From Bacillota bacterium (lineage in GTDB: Bacteria; Bacillota; Clostridia; Oscillospirales; Ruminococcaceae): a stretch of 64,000 bases of DNA. This document shows, one piece after another, positions 8,653 to 17,388 of this stretch (position 1 is its first letter; each line of letters opens with the position of its first letter). Position numbers and translations under genes: made by a program. Under the pieces are notes generated by a model. That model saw nothing but the letters and a program-made list of their open reading frames with translations, did no database searches and was not told the DNA's origin. Location: assembly GCA_023460535.1 (NCBI GenBank), contig JAEWPV010000009.1, forward strand, positions 13,875 to 77,874. Direction: 5' to 3'.

Positions 8653-11600
8653 ATGCCCTACACCGAAGCCAACTACGAAAACGCAGTGATAGAAGTATTC
8701 CGCGATACCTTAGGCTATGGCTACGCCTACGGCCCAAATGTTACGAGGGATTACACCGAGCCGCTCTTTATGGACGAGCTGCTGCCCGCCTTGCGGCGAC
8801 TGAATACAAAGCTGCCGGAAGTCGCACTGCAAGAGGCGGTCTATAAGCTGCGTAATTTCGAAGGTGGCACGGTGCTGCAAAAAAACGTTCAATTCATGGA
8901 CTACCTCCAAAACGGCGTGCCGGTGGGTTTTTTCGATAATGGCGAGCAGCGCTCCGCCCTTGTCACCCTTGCAGATTTTAATCATGCACAGAACAACACC
9001 TTTACCGTGGCAAACCAATGGACTATATTAGAAAACAGCGAAAAACGCCCCGATGTCATCGTGTTTCTCAACGGCTTGCCCGTGGTGGTGTTCGAGTTAA
9101 AGTCCCCCTCCCGCGAGGAAACGGACGCGACCGAGGCGTTTTTGCAACTGCGCAACTATATGCACGGGATACCCTCCCTGTTCATCTACAACGCCTTCCT
9201 TGTTATGAGCGACCTATCCACCTCCAAAGCCGGCACCATTACAGCGGGCGAAGACCGTTTTTTGGAGTGGAAGACCAAGGACGGCAGCTACGAAAACACC
9301 CAGTACGCCCAGTTCGACACCTTTATTGAAGGGATGTTTGACAAAGCGAGGCTGCTTGATATTATAAAGAACTTCATCTGCTTTTCCGGCGATGCAAAAA
9401 TCCTTGGGGCGTACCATCAGTATTTCGCCGTGCGCAAAGCAGCAGCGTCCACCGCCAAAGCCACCAAAACTGATGGCAAGGGCGGTGTATTTTGGCATAC
9501 CCAGGGCAGCGGTAAGTCGCTTTCCATGGTGTTCTATGCCCACCTGCTGCAAGAGGTGTTGAACTCCCCAACAATAATTGTACTGACCGATCGCAACGAT
9601 TTAGACGACCAGTTGTTCGGGCAGTTCTCAAAGTGTGCCCATTTTTTGCATCAAACGCCAGTGCAGGCTGAGAATCGGGTTCATCTAAAGGAATTGCTTG
9701 CAGGGCGGCAAGCAAACGGCATCATCTTTACCACCGCCCAAAAATTCGAAGAAAGCGCTGAGCTTTTGTCTGACCGCCGCAATGTGGTTGTCATGGCGGA
9801 TGAGGCCCACCGCAGCCAGTTTATTGACGAAAAGGTGGACAGCAAAACCGGCAAAATGCAGAAATCCTTTGGGCTAATTATCAGAGAAAGCCTACCCAAC
9901 GCTACATACATCGGTTTTACAGGTACACCCATATCAAGCAAAGACCGTTCCACCATTGAGGTGTTCGGCAACTATATTGACATCTACGACATGACCCAAG
10001 CGGTAGAAGACGGGGCCACACGCCCTGTTTACTACGAAAGCCGCGTTATTCACCTAAAGCTCAACGAGGATATACTACGTATTATAGATGCCGAGTACGA
10101 CATCATGGCACAAAACGCCGAAGAGTATGCAATTGATAAAAGCAAAAAAGAGCTCGGAAAGATGGAAAGCATTCTGGGCGCGGAACAGACGATTAGCGCG
10201 CTATGTGAGGACATCATCAAGCATTATGAAGAGAACCGTCAGCACGAGCTCACCGGCAAGGCAATGATTGTCGCTTATTCCCGAGCTATTGCCATGGGTA
10301 TCTACCACACATTGCTCCACCTTCGCCCCGAGTGGACAGAGAAGATCGGCGTAGTGATGACCGATAGCAACAAAGACCCCGAGGCATGGCGCGGTGTTAT
10401 AGGCAACAAGCGTCACCGAGATGAGATGGCAAAACGATTCAAAGACGACAACGACCCGCTAAAAATCGCCATTGTGGTGGATATGTGGCTGACGGGTTTC
10501 GATGTGCCGTCCCTAGCCACTATGTACGTCTACAAGCCCATGGCGGGGCACAACCTAATGCAAGCAATAGCCCGTGTAAATCGGGTTTATAAGAACAAAG
10601 AAGGCGGCTTGGTGGTTGATTACGTTGGCATTGCATCCGCATTAAAGCATGCGATGAATGATTATACCAATCGTGATAAGAACAACTACGGCGATACAGA
10701 TATCGCTAAAACCGCTCTGCCGAAATTCATTATGAAGTTGGAAGTCTGCCGAGATTTATTCCATGGTTTTGATTATTCCGGTTTTATGGGTAAAAGGGCA
10801 ACCGACCTTTCCCGCGCCAAATCCATCAGCGGCGGTGTAAACTTTCTTTCCGGTGTAGATAAAGAAAAGTGCAAAGAATCGTTTATTAAAGAAGCAATGC
10901 TGTTGCGACAAGCGTTATCCCTTTGTCGTTCCTTGCTAAGTTCCGAACAACGCTATGAAGCCGCTTATTTTGAAGCGGTGAGGACACTCCTCACCCGTAT
11001 CACTGGTACAGGCAAGCCGCTATCCCTGAAAGAAATAAATGCCCACATCAACGAACTGTTAAAAGCGAGCATTCAGAGTGAAGGCGTTATCAACCTATTT
11101 TCCGATGTGAATATGGGCTTTTCCTTGTTCGATCCAAAGTTTCTTGAGGAAATCTCTAAAATGAAGGAGCGCAACCTTGCTGTTGAAATCTTAAAGAAAC
11201 TGCTTGCCGAGCAGGTGTCACTGTATCGTAGAACAAACCTTGTAAAATCTGAAAAGTTCTCCGAACTGCTGTCACGCGCCATGAAAGCATACCTAAACGG
11301 GATGCTGTCCAACGAAGAAGTTATCGCTGAGTTAATGAAGATGGCTAAAGACATGGGGAATGCCCAAGCGGAAGGCGATGCACTCGGGCTTACGGATGAA
11401 GAAATGGCATTCTATGACGCGATAACGCGCCCCCAAGCGGTAAAGGATTTTTACGAAAGCGAAGAGCTTTTTGCGATGACCCATGAGCTTACCGAGATGT
11501 TGCGCAGAAGCCGAACGATTGATTGGCAGAAAAAAGAGTCTGCTCGCGCCGGCATGCGCCGCATGGTAAAAAAGCTATTGAAAAAATATAAATACCCGCC

Positions 11601-11664
11601 CGATGGCATGGAAGATGCAATTACCACCGTCATTGGGCAGTGCGAGATGTGGACGGATAATTGA
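8653..11664 (+). CDS. hsdR: Type I restriction-modification system, restriction/translocase (R) subunit
   Basis: 1003 residues, EcoR124-like. The N-terminal HSDR_N nuclease domain has the PD-(D/E)XK core D134, E148, K150 (PDVIVFLN then FELKSP). The SF2 motor follows, with Walker A TQGSGKS (283-289), DEAH (383-386) and motif III FTGTPI near 424. The C-terminal helical domain (about 750-1003) binds HsdM. It cleaves unmethylated foreign DNA after ATP-driven translocation. The start ATG abuts the stop of the membrane protein gene, with GGAGG just inside that gene. All key motifs are intact, so the operon looks functional. Confidence 0.96.
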   Translation: MPYTEANYENAVIEVFRDTLGYGYAYGPNVTRDYTEPLFMDELLPALRRLNTKLPEVALQEAVYKLRNFEGGTVLQKNVQFMDYLQNGVPVGFFDNGEQRSALVTLADFNHAQNNTFTVANQWTILENSEKRPDVIVFLNGLPVVVFELKSPSREETDATEAFLQLRNYMHGIPSLFIYNAFLVMSDLSTSKAGTITAGEDRFLEWKTKDGSYENTQYAQFDTFIEGMFDKARLLDIIKNFICFSGDAKILGAYHQYFAVRKAAASTAKATKTDGKGGVFWHTQGSGKSLSMVFYAHLLQEVLNSPTIIVLTDRNDLDDQLFGQFSKCAHFLHQTPVQAENRVHLKELLAGRQANGIIFTTAQKFEESAELLSDRRNVVVMADEAHRSQFIDEKVDSKTGKMQKSFGLIIRESLPNATYIGFTGTPISSKDRSTIEVFGNYIDIYDMTQAVEDGATRPVYYESRVIHLKLNEDILRIIDAEYDIMAQNAEEYAIDKSKKELGKMESILGAEQTISALCEDIIKHYEENRQHELTGKAMIVAYSRAIAMGIYHTLLHLRPEWTEKIGVVMTDSNKDPEAWRGVIGNKRHRDEMAKRFKDDNDPLKIAIVVDMWLTGFDVPSLATMYVYKPMAGHNLMQAIARVNRVYKNKEGGLVVDYVGIASALKHAMNDYTNRDKNNYGDTDIAKTALPKFIMKLEVCRDLFHGFDYSGFMGKRATDLSRAKSISGGVNFLSGVDKEKCKESFIKEAMLLRQALSLCRSLLSSEQRYEAAYFEAVRTLLTRITGTGKPLSLKEINAHINELLKASIQSEGVINLFSDVNMGFSLFDPKFLEEISKMKERNLAVEILKKLLAEQVSLYRRTNLVKSEKFSELLSRAMKAYLNGMLSNEEVIAELMKMAKDMGNAQAEGDALGLTDEEMAFYDAITRPQAVKDFYESEELFAMTHELTEMLRRSRTIDWQKKESARAGMRRMVKKLLKKYKYPPDGMEDAITTVIGQCEMWTDN

Positions 11665-11775
11665 ATAGGATGCAACAATGAATACATTTATAAGCAACAA
11701 TTACAAATAACTTGGCGGAATGTGTCAGTATTTGATACCGCTTTATCAGATACCTTGCTGCTGAACCAGTACGAG

Positions 11776-11877
11776 ATGGGTAACACCATTATAGTAGAAG
11801 CTGGTTTGGACAGCCTAGACGGACTTGATGATGTGATGGATATTATTGAACAGGCGTCCCGTAAGCAGGATGTGTAG
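11776..11877 (+). CDS. Possible 33-codon remnant downstream of hsdR
   Basis: ATG at 11776 opens MGNTIIVEAGLDSLDGL and ends at TAG 11877. The frame is open upstream to the hsdR stop (TGA 11662-11664) and in phase with it, giving about 70 sense codons in all. There is no good ribosome binding site and the family is not recognised. It may be a remnant of another gene rather than an expressed peptide. Confidence 0.2.
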   Translation: MGNTIIVEAGLDSLDGLDDVMDIIEQASRKQDV

Positions 11878-11998
11878 TGTGTTTTTTCATTTTATGTAAC
11901 ACCTCTTCCTATTACATATTTCCACTTTATAATGCAAACAACCCAAACACAATGCTATTCAAAGTCGATTTATTTGCGGTTAAAGTAAACCTTGAATA

Positions 11999-12047
11999 AT
12001 AAAAAGGCCCGCAAAGCTCGGAGTGCAAAGCCGAACGTTGTGGGCTA
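11999..12047 (-). terminator. Terminator of the minus-strand gene at 12083
   Basis: On the minus strand GCCCACAA...TTCGG pairs with CCGAG...TTTGCGGGC, followed by TTTTT at 12005-12001. Confidence 0.6.
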
Positions 12048-12082
12048 TATACGTGGACTGCGTTTAGAAAATGGGGTTAATA

Positions 12083-12586
12083 TCACATATTCAATACTGA
12101 TGCAGCCATTCCCAGCGGGTCTTCAGCAATTACCCACTGTTCTGCAGAAATCATGTACAGATAAGAGGTAAACTCCTCGTCATCAATTACACCTTCATAC
12201 TTAGGGTTTTCAATAGAACACGGCCAATAATAAAACCGTCCGGGTGTCAAGTCTATACAATTAGGGGTGGCCTTTCCGACATACTTGAGAATAGACCAGT
12301 TTTCTTTGATGTTCATTTGATGGATGAATTCCTTGTAAGTAGAAAGTAATTCTCCAAATGTATTTAGTTTATGATTAGTGACTCCATATTTATTTATGTA
12401 CAAGTCTATTTGTACATCGAACTCATAATAGCTATTATAACCATACGGAATAAGCCCTTCGCCTTCTGGCAATAGTTTATCAATATCATTCAATAGATCT
12501 GAAGGATAGCTAAATACTTCACCTCCAATTGTTTGACACAACGGAAGTAAATTATATTTTTCGTGAGCTTTAGGTATATACGCCAT
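12083..12586 (-). CDS. Hypothetical 167-residue protein, possibly SUKH/SMI1-like
   Basis: ATG at 12586 (MAYIPKAHEKYNLLPLC) follows GGGAG. The protein is soluble, acidic and aromatic-rich, with an LIPYGYN motif at about 53-59 and a C-terminal IAEDPLGMA. These features loosely recall SMI1/KNR4 (SUKH) proteins, which often act as immunity proteins; that link is weak. It is divergent from the HTH gene at 12710 and shares with it the palindromic promoter at 12652-12690, so the two are probably a regulated pair. Confidence 0.65.
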   Translation of the reverse strand: MAYIPKAHEKYNLLPLCQTIGGEVFSYPSDLLNDIDKLLPEGEGLIPYGYNSYYEFDVQIDLYINKYGVTNHKLNTFGELLSTYKEFIHQMNIKENWSILKYVGKATPNCIDLTPGRFYYWPCSIENPKYEGVIDDEEFTSYLYMISAEQWVIAEDPLGMAASVLNM

Positions 12587-12651
12587 ATTTGTCTCCCAAC
12601 CCAAATCATACTACGGTGTTAAGTTGTACCGCATTATTATCGTAGTAATTT

Positions 12652-12690
12652 CTTGACATTATTGTATCGTTTCGATACAATAATGTCAAG
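12652..12690. promoter_or_regulatory. Perfectly palindromic bidirectional promoter/operator
   Basis: Two 18-bp arms, exact reverse complements, flank a 3-base centre (TTT). Each strand reads TTGACA-N17-TACAAT: plus -35 at 12653-12658 and -10 at 12676-12681; minus -35 at 12684-12689 and -10 at 12661-12666. One site therefore drives both the gene at 12710 (plus) and the gene at 12586 (minus), and the symmetry suggests a dimeric repressor, most simply the HTH protein at 12710. Confidence 0.85.
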
Positions 12691-12709
12691 AAATGGAGGG
12701 GATTTTACG

Positions 12710-13486
12710 ATGGACTTTGTTTCAGCTTTTCGCAATAGCAAACTGTTTTCAAAAGAAGAGCTTATAGAATCATTTAAGTTGACAATGGAGTATATTGAAT
12801 TTGATGAAGATACGGGCTATACGCAGGATGCTATACAGAAAAAGATGCAAATATGCAAAAAGTTTCTTTCCACTCTCGAAAAGTGTAAATTACCCAGATT
12901 GACAGAACTCTGGTGGTATTACGAATATGAATTTACTGGAGACGGAATTGAGCTGTATTTGTGTACAGCCGATGAGAGTGATATAGAACTCGATGAAGAC
13001 AGTAGAATTATTTCCAGCATGTCATCTACCATTGAAAGCACTTTACTGAAGGTAGCATGTGATTATTTAACCGTTGAGCAATTTGCCGATATTCAAGGGG
13101 TTTCCCCTGTAACTGTACGTCAATGGATTCGTCGGGGGAAACTGAGAAATGCGAAAAAGAATGGTAGAGACTGGCTTATTCCTTCACTCGAGGATAAACC
13201 CTATCGAGGGTATGAATCGGTTCAATACTTTCTTACAGAACCTCTGCAAATAGATGAATTTCCACTAGTGGCAGCGTCGGATTGTATTTGGATTCATCAA
13301 GACCATCATGAGAAAACAGTTTACCTTTGTACTTTTGCAAATTTTAAAACACATTTCCGTCAAAAGATTGAGCTCAACAGGCAAGAGGTCGAAAGGTTAG
13401 AATTATCGCTAATTTCATCGGGGAAAGCAAAACCTGGGAGCAAAATGCAGTTTGTCCCCGCTATTAAGCGTCAGTTACTAATCTAG
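12710..13486 (+). CDS. HTH protein with excisionase/MerR-like DNA-binding segment
   Basis: 258 residues from the ATG at 12710, which follows GGAGGGG; the frame opens further upstream but that part lies inside the promoter palindrome. Residues about 125-175 form a helix-turn-helix of the excisionase-like class (TVEQFADIQGVSPVTVRQWI then RRGKLRNAKKNGRDWLIP). The N-terminal 110 residues are acidic and helical, the C-terminal 90 residues unrecognised. Likely an autoregulator of the divergent pair; a recombination directionality role is possible but unsupported beyond the HTH type. Confidence 0.75.
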   Translation: MDFVSAFRNSKLFSKEELIESFKLTMEYIEFDEDTGYTQDAIQKKMQICKKFLSTLEKCKLPRLTELWWYYEYEFTGDGIELYLCTADESDIELDEDSRIISSMSSTIESTLLKVACDYLTVEQFADIQGVSPVTVRQWIRRGKLRNAKKNGRDWLIPSLEDKPYRGYESVQYFLTEPLQIDEFPLVAASDCIWIHQDHHEKTVYLCTFANFKTHFRQKIELNRQEVERLELSLISSGKAKPGSKMQFVPAIKRQLLI

Positions 13487-13870
13487 TTATTGATAATAGT
13501 TAGTCCCGTAAGCTGGACAGAACAAACCAATCTAGTTTACATGTTTAGCATACTATAATATTATAGGTTGAGTTTTGATATTACAGTTCTAGTATCCACC
13601 GCAACTCTTTGCAATCCTCAATACAAGCGCTAGTTCCGTCATACTTTTTTGAAACGCTGGGGATATTAAAGAAATAGCTGACAAATAAAAGTTGAGGTTC
13701 AACCCGAAAAAAGAAGTTAAGTATTTCTAAAAGATTTATGTTTTCTACGGCTTTGAACGAGAGCCTCTAATCAACTTATCGTCACGACTGTGAAAACACA
13801 CGTGTTGCTGCGTATTATAGACAAACTTGCTGCATTTGCATTTTTTAGGGTGAGTTGAGGGAGCAAACTT
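13487..13870. other. Gap with no recognisable gene
   Basis: AT-rich. Nothing beyond the GAGGGAG ribosome binding site for the next gene is convincing. Confidence 0.5.
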
Positions 13871-15064
13871 ATGGCAGATGTTATTATTCATAGGGGCGGG
13901 CATGAAATCGGTGGCACCGCAATTGAAATAAGGACGAAAAATGCGCGTGTTCTTTTCGATTTAGGCTTACCATTAGATTCTAATGCTATCGATGAGATAG
14001 ACGTTACGAGCATGAGGAAAAACGGCGTATTACCAAAAATACAGGGTCTATACAATAATGATGTTCCAGCCTTTGATGCTATTGTGTTATCCCATGCTCA
14101 TATTGATCACTATGGACTTATTAGCTTCGCGCATTCCAGTATTCCGGTATATTTATCTTGCGGGAGCAAAGTGCTTATGGATATAAGCGCAAGTTTTCTT
14201 GGTTATAAGGCTCCAAGTAACGAGCAATTTACATATACAATGTACCAGCCTTTTTACATTGCTAATATCAAAATTATACCGTATCTTGTTGACCACTCGG
14301 CCTTTGACGCCGCAGCATTTGAGATTATCGCGGGCGGTCAGCGCATCGTATATACAGGCGATTTTCGCTGGCATGGGAGAAAGAAAGGTTGCTTTGAACG
14401 ATTTGTGAGACAAGTTGCGCCGTCGCCCCACATATTACTCTGCGAAGGGACGACGCTAGGACGTAATCACGAAACAGCACAAACAGAATCGGAATTAGAA
14501 AAGGAAATCATGCAATGCTTAAAGAGTACCGACGGAATAGCGTTATTTCAATGCGCGTCTCAGAACATTGACCGTCTTGTTACTTTCTGCCGCGCTGCAC
14601 AAAGCGCTGGTCGAATAATGGTAATTGACCACTATACGGCTGCTATTCTCACTGAACTAAATAAGCTGGGAAACAAGTTGCCAACTGTGGGTAATCACCC
14701 GAATTTGAGCGTATTCCTGCCAAAGGATGAGAGAAAAACGCTAATGCTTGTGCGCCCATCTATGTTAAGGAAGATTGCCGAAAACGATAAAATACAAAAC
14801 GGCGTGTTCATATACTCCCTGTGGAAAGGCTACCGAGACGAAACAAAGCAGAAAGATTTTGAGTCGTTCCTTATCGAGCGTGGTTTTACTATTAAAGTTG
14901 CGCATACGAGCGGACATGCAGATGTCGATACAATACGCACTTTGTTGTCAACACTTAATCCAAAACAGTTTATTCCTATCCACACATTTTCGCCTGAACG
15001 TTTCACAGAGTTTTCGGACAAGGTGCGAATAGTACGTGATGGAGAGGTAATCAAATGCCAATAG
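13871..15064 (+). CDS. Metallo-beta-lactamase fold hydrolase, probable nuclease
   Basis: 397 residues, ATG after GAGGGAG. The MBL core has HAHIDH (75-80), a third-strand histidine at H142 (LVDHS), the metal-bridging aspartate D164 (YTGDFRWHGR), a central insert at about 180-330, and C-terminal HTSGHAD and IPIHTF motifs. The pattern (late HTSGH plus IPIHT) resembles the beta-CASP/RNase J and related MBL nucleases rather than true beta-lactamases. It sits ahead of a PD-(D/E)XK protein and a Cys-rich protein on the same strand, so a joint nucleic-acid role is plausible. The substrate is not known. Confidence 0.85.
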   Translation: MADVIIHRGGHEIGGTAIEIRTKNARVLFDLGLPLDSNAIDEIDVTSMRKNGVLPKIQGLYNNDVPAFDAIVLSHAHIDHYGLISFAHSSIPVYLSCGSKVLMDISASFLGYKAPSNEQFTYTMYQPFYIANIKIIPYLVDHSAFDAAAFEIIAGGQRIVYTGDFRWHGRKKGCFERFVRQVAPSPHILLCEGTTLGRNHETAQTESELEKEIMQCLKSTDGIALFQCASQNIDRLVTFCRAAQSAGRIMVIDHYTAAILTELNKLGNKLPTVGNHPNLSVFLPKDERKTLMLVRPSMLRKIAENDKIQNGVFIYSLWKGYRDETKQKDFESFLIERGFTIKVAHTSGHADVDTIRTLLSTLNPKQFIPIHTFSPERFTEFSDKVRIVRDGEVIKCQ

Positions 15065-15261
15065 CAGAGTTATGTTCTGTGATTGTTTTCTTTCGGTTCC
15101 TATATCAAATGCGAAGTATGGCGCAAACACATTGGGAACTAAGAATCTCTTTGACTAGTTATAGCGTTCGAAGGGAATTATCAGTTCCCCAAATGTAACA
15201 AAGAGTTTTTTGGAGGTGAATAGATAAACTATTGAACTTTATAACATAAACAAGGAGAAGC

Positions 15262-15981
15262 ATGTTCATGGGGAAAGCATACACGAAGGATGAGCTTCTG
15301 ACTAAGGTGAAAGAAGGGTTGAAGCCTGAAACCGTCTCGGAGTTCTATAAACAGGATTACATAAATTACACAGGCAACATTCCCGACTCGAGAGAGAAGT
15401 ACACTGAGGTAATCGCCGAATGCCTTTTAGGCAATCATAGCGCGCTCAAGAAAATTGAGATGATTACAAGGGAAGGCTCTTATAATACTCGGCACGATTG
15501 GAAACCCTTTGACCCTGTCTCGCCCCGTACTGAGGAGCAGATTGCGCGAAGCATGTTGGGTAAAGTATACGATTACATAGGAAAGATCATTGACTATCAG
15601 ACACCGCTAAAAAATGTGCAGGGTGATGTTGCTGGAAAAATCGATCTACTGTCATGGAACGAGGCTCAAGGATGCGCCTATATCCTTGAGTTAAAAGTGC
15701 AAAACAGTGCAGAAACGTTGCTGCGATGTGTGTTGGAGATTGAAACCTACAGCCGTATTGTGGATTCGAAAAAAATCCTGAGCGATTTCGGACATGAAGG
15801 ATCAACTCTGCGCAAGGCGGTGCTTGTCTATCAAAATGATAATAGCCGCCCTCACCTCGACTTTATTAGCGATAGAAATGTAAAAGAGCTGATGAATACC
15901 CTAGGTGTGGATTTATTTGTGTTGGACGAGCGCGGCGAAAAAATCATAGCGGCCCACTATTATGAAAAGTTAGAGGTGTAA
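15262..15981 (+). CDS. PD-(D/E)XK nuclease-like protein
   Basis: 239 residues. The start is either ATG 15262 or ATG 15268; both lie behind AAGGAG. The C-terminal half has the PD-(D/E)XK pattern GKIDLL (D128), then ILELKVQ (E143, K145), and a helix LRCVLEIETYSRIVD, typical of restriction-like and RecB-type nuclease folds. The N-terminal 90 residues are not recognised. It follows the MBL gene by about 200 bases. A role in degrading foreign DNA is inferred from fold and context. Confidence 0.75.
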   Translation: MFMGKAYTKDELLTKVKEGLKPETVSEFYKQDYINYTGNIPDSREKYTEVIAECLLGNHSALKKIEMITREGSYNTRHDWKPFDPVSPRTEEQIARSMLGKVYDYIGKIIDYQTPLKNVQGDVAGKIDLLSWNEAQGCAYILELKVQNSAETLLRCVLEIETYSRIVDSKKILSDFGHEGSTLRKAVLVYQNDNSRPHLDFISDRNVKELMNTLGVDLFVLDERGEKIIAAHYYEKLEV

Positions 15982-15982
15982 A

Positions 15983-16210
15983 TATGGCGATGATTACGTC
16001 TGGGAATTTAAAAAATGTGTTACTTGTGAATACTGGAGCGGAGCGAGAGATACAAGCCTATCAGGCAGGGACGTGCGGTATAAGATCAAGATAACCGACA
16101 GCGATACTGGACTCTGCAATAGCAAGTATGCAGCTAAAAGAGGCAAGCCAGTAAGTAGCGGCAATACTGGATGTATTAGATGGGTTAGGTGGAGCAAGTT
16201 AAAAAAGTAA
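15983..16210 (+). CDS. Small Cys-rich protein (CxxC ... C ... C), start unclear
   Basis: An open frame from just after TAG at 15971 to TAA 16210 reads WEFKKCVTCEYWSGAR, then TGLCNSKY, then GNTGCIRWVRW. The four cysteines and the aromatic spacing look like a zinc-binding small protein of a kind seen beside mobile-element genes. There is no ATG/GTG/TTG in this frame; the neighbouring frame has ATG at 15984 with a ribosome binding site (GAGGTG), so a one-base slip near the start would join them. It may be a pseudogene or use a frameshift. Confidence 0.5.
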   Translation, partial: YGDDYVWEFKKCVTCEYWSGARDTSLSGRDVRYKIKITDSDTGLCNSKYAAKRGKPVSSGNTGCIRWVRWSKLKK

Positions 16211-16360
16211 AGTGCATGCTTTTATTAACTTAGAAACAAAGTTTTTCAATGTTATGAACACGTTTTTCACATCGAAAAAATTGGTGAAGCGGGATGCATG
16301 CCCTGTTTAAATGAACGAATAAATCCTCTCAAGTTGAAGTCGTTTTGTCGTTGTAATAGA

Positions 16361-16401
16361 CCCTCGAAGTTGATTGCGCCTTCATTGCAATCAGATTCGG
16401 G
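16361..16401. repeat. Imperfect hairpin related to 17522-17566
   Basis: Stem around GATTGC-GCCTTCATT-GCAATC with partly paired CTCGAA/TTCGGG outer arms. Its core is nearly identical to the perfect hairpin at 17522-17566 (GATTGC-GCCATCATT-GCAATC). The two copies flank the SRAP fragment. Confidence 0.65.
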
Positions 16402-16474
16402 TGTCTTAGGTTGTAATAAACTCCAGATGGAGCATCAAAAATTCCATTGACTTGCAATAAAAGTCATCCTGTAA

Positions 16475-16935
16475 TGTTCGTGAAAAGCGAGAGCGGTTAC
16501 GGTGCGGAGCTGATGACGTGGGGATTCCCGAAGTATCAGGGTAGCGGCGTGATTATCAACGCCCGCGCGGAAACGGCAAGTGAAAAGCGCACCTTTTCAG
16601 GCGCGCTTGCGGCAAGACGTTGCGTGATACTATCCACGGGCTTTTTTGAATGGACGCATACGCCGGGGCAGAAGAAAGAGAAGTATCAGTTTAACGACCC
16701 CCAAAGCCCCGTGCTATACATGGCGGGGCTATACACCCCTGCGTCGGTCGCCGGTGAGCTGCCGCGCTATGTCATCCTCACCACCGCGGCGAACGAATCC
16801 GTGCGGGATATTCACGACCGCATGCCGGTGATTCTGCGCAAAGAGGAAATAGGGGAGTGGGTGGCACGGCGTGAGCGTGTGAATGAGGTTCTGTTCCGGG
16901 TGCCGATGGGGTTGGAGAAACGATTGGTGGGGTAG
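16475..16935 (+). pseudogene. 5'-truncated SRAP (SOS response-associated peptidase) copy
   Basis: From TGTTCGTGAAAAGCGAG (16475) to the stop, this is nearly identical to the complete SRAP gene at 60416-61009. The first about 47 residues are missing, including the catalytic Cys2 that crosslinks to abasic sites in HMCES/YedK proteins. The later active-site segments (INARAET, STGFFEW, DIHDRMP) remain. An ATG at 16474 exists by chance but has no good ribosome binding site. It looks like a chromosomal or related SRAP picked up by the element and then broken. Confidence 0.88.
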
Positions 16936-17000
16936 TATAAACATATCAATAAGCATTTGGTTTTCCGATAAATAAAGGGGGACACGTGAACGCATTTTAT

Positions 17001-17030
17001 CCCCTTTTTCGTCAGAAAAAGGGGAGCAGC
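17001..17030. repeat. Hairpin repeat, copy 2
   Basis: CCCCTTTTT-cgtcag-AAAAAGGGG then AGCAGC, downstream of the SRAP fragment. It matches the copy at 4861-4890 in 19 of 20 core bases; the outer bases changed in a compensating way (CTCC/GGAG versus CCCC/GGGG). Confidence 0.6.
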
Positions 17031-17096
17031 ATGTTGATACGTAAAGGGGGTTTTTAGTCCATATTCAGTGCTTAGTAAACACAAAACGAACCATGA

Positions 17097-17179
17097 GAAA
17101 CATGTACTTTTATGTTTTTAAGCCTCTAAAAAACATGTACTTTTGCCTGTTTTTCAGAAAATGAAAAGTACATGTTTTT
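17097..17179. repeat. Three ACATGTACTTTT repeats, two direct and one inverted
   Basis: Copies at about 17097-17112, 17129-17144 and (inverted) 17164-17179. The last two form a perfect 16-bp stem with a 19-base loop. Confidence 0.75.
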
Positions 17180-17388
17180 CGAAGTGGTATAAACCCAGTT
17201 ATATCAACGGTTTGAGCGTGTTTTTTAGCATCAAGTACGGGGGGTGTGGCGGGACACATACCCCGTTTTGCGAGATGGTATCAGACCCCGTCAAAATTAC
17301 TTGCGGTATGATGTTTTTCTTTTTGGCATAGTGAATGATATCTGTGTTAGTGGATTATAAAGTGATGAGTTTCAAAGCTTTATCCGTG

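Larger units (their letters stand above)
11665..12082. other. Gap after hsdR
   Basis: Holds a short open frame at 11776-11877 and the minus-strand terminator at 11999-12047. No other feature is seen. Confidence 0.5.

Noticed and set aside
17143..17331. 62-codon open frame
   Set aside because: Overlaps the ACATGTACTTTT repeats, lacks a start signal and has no recognisable product.
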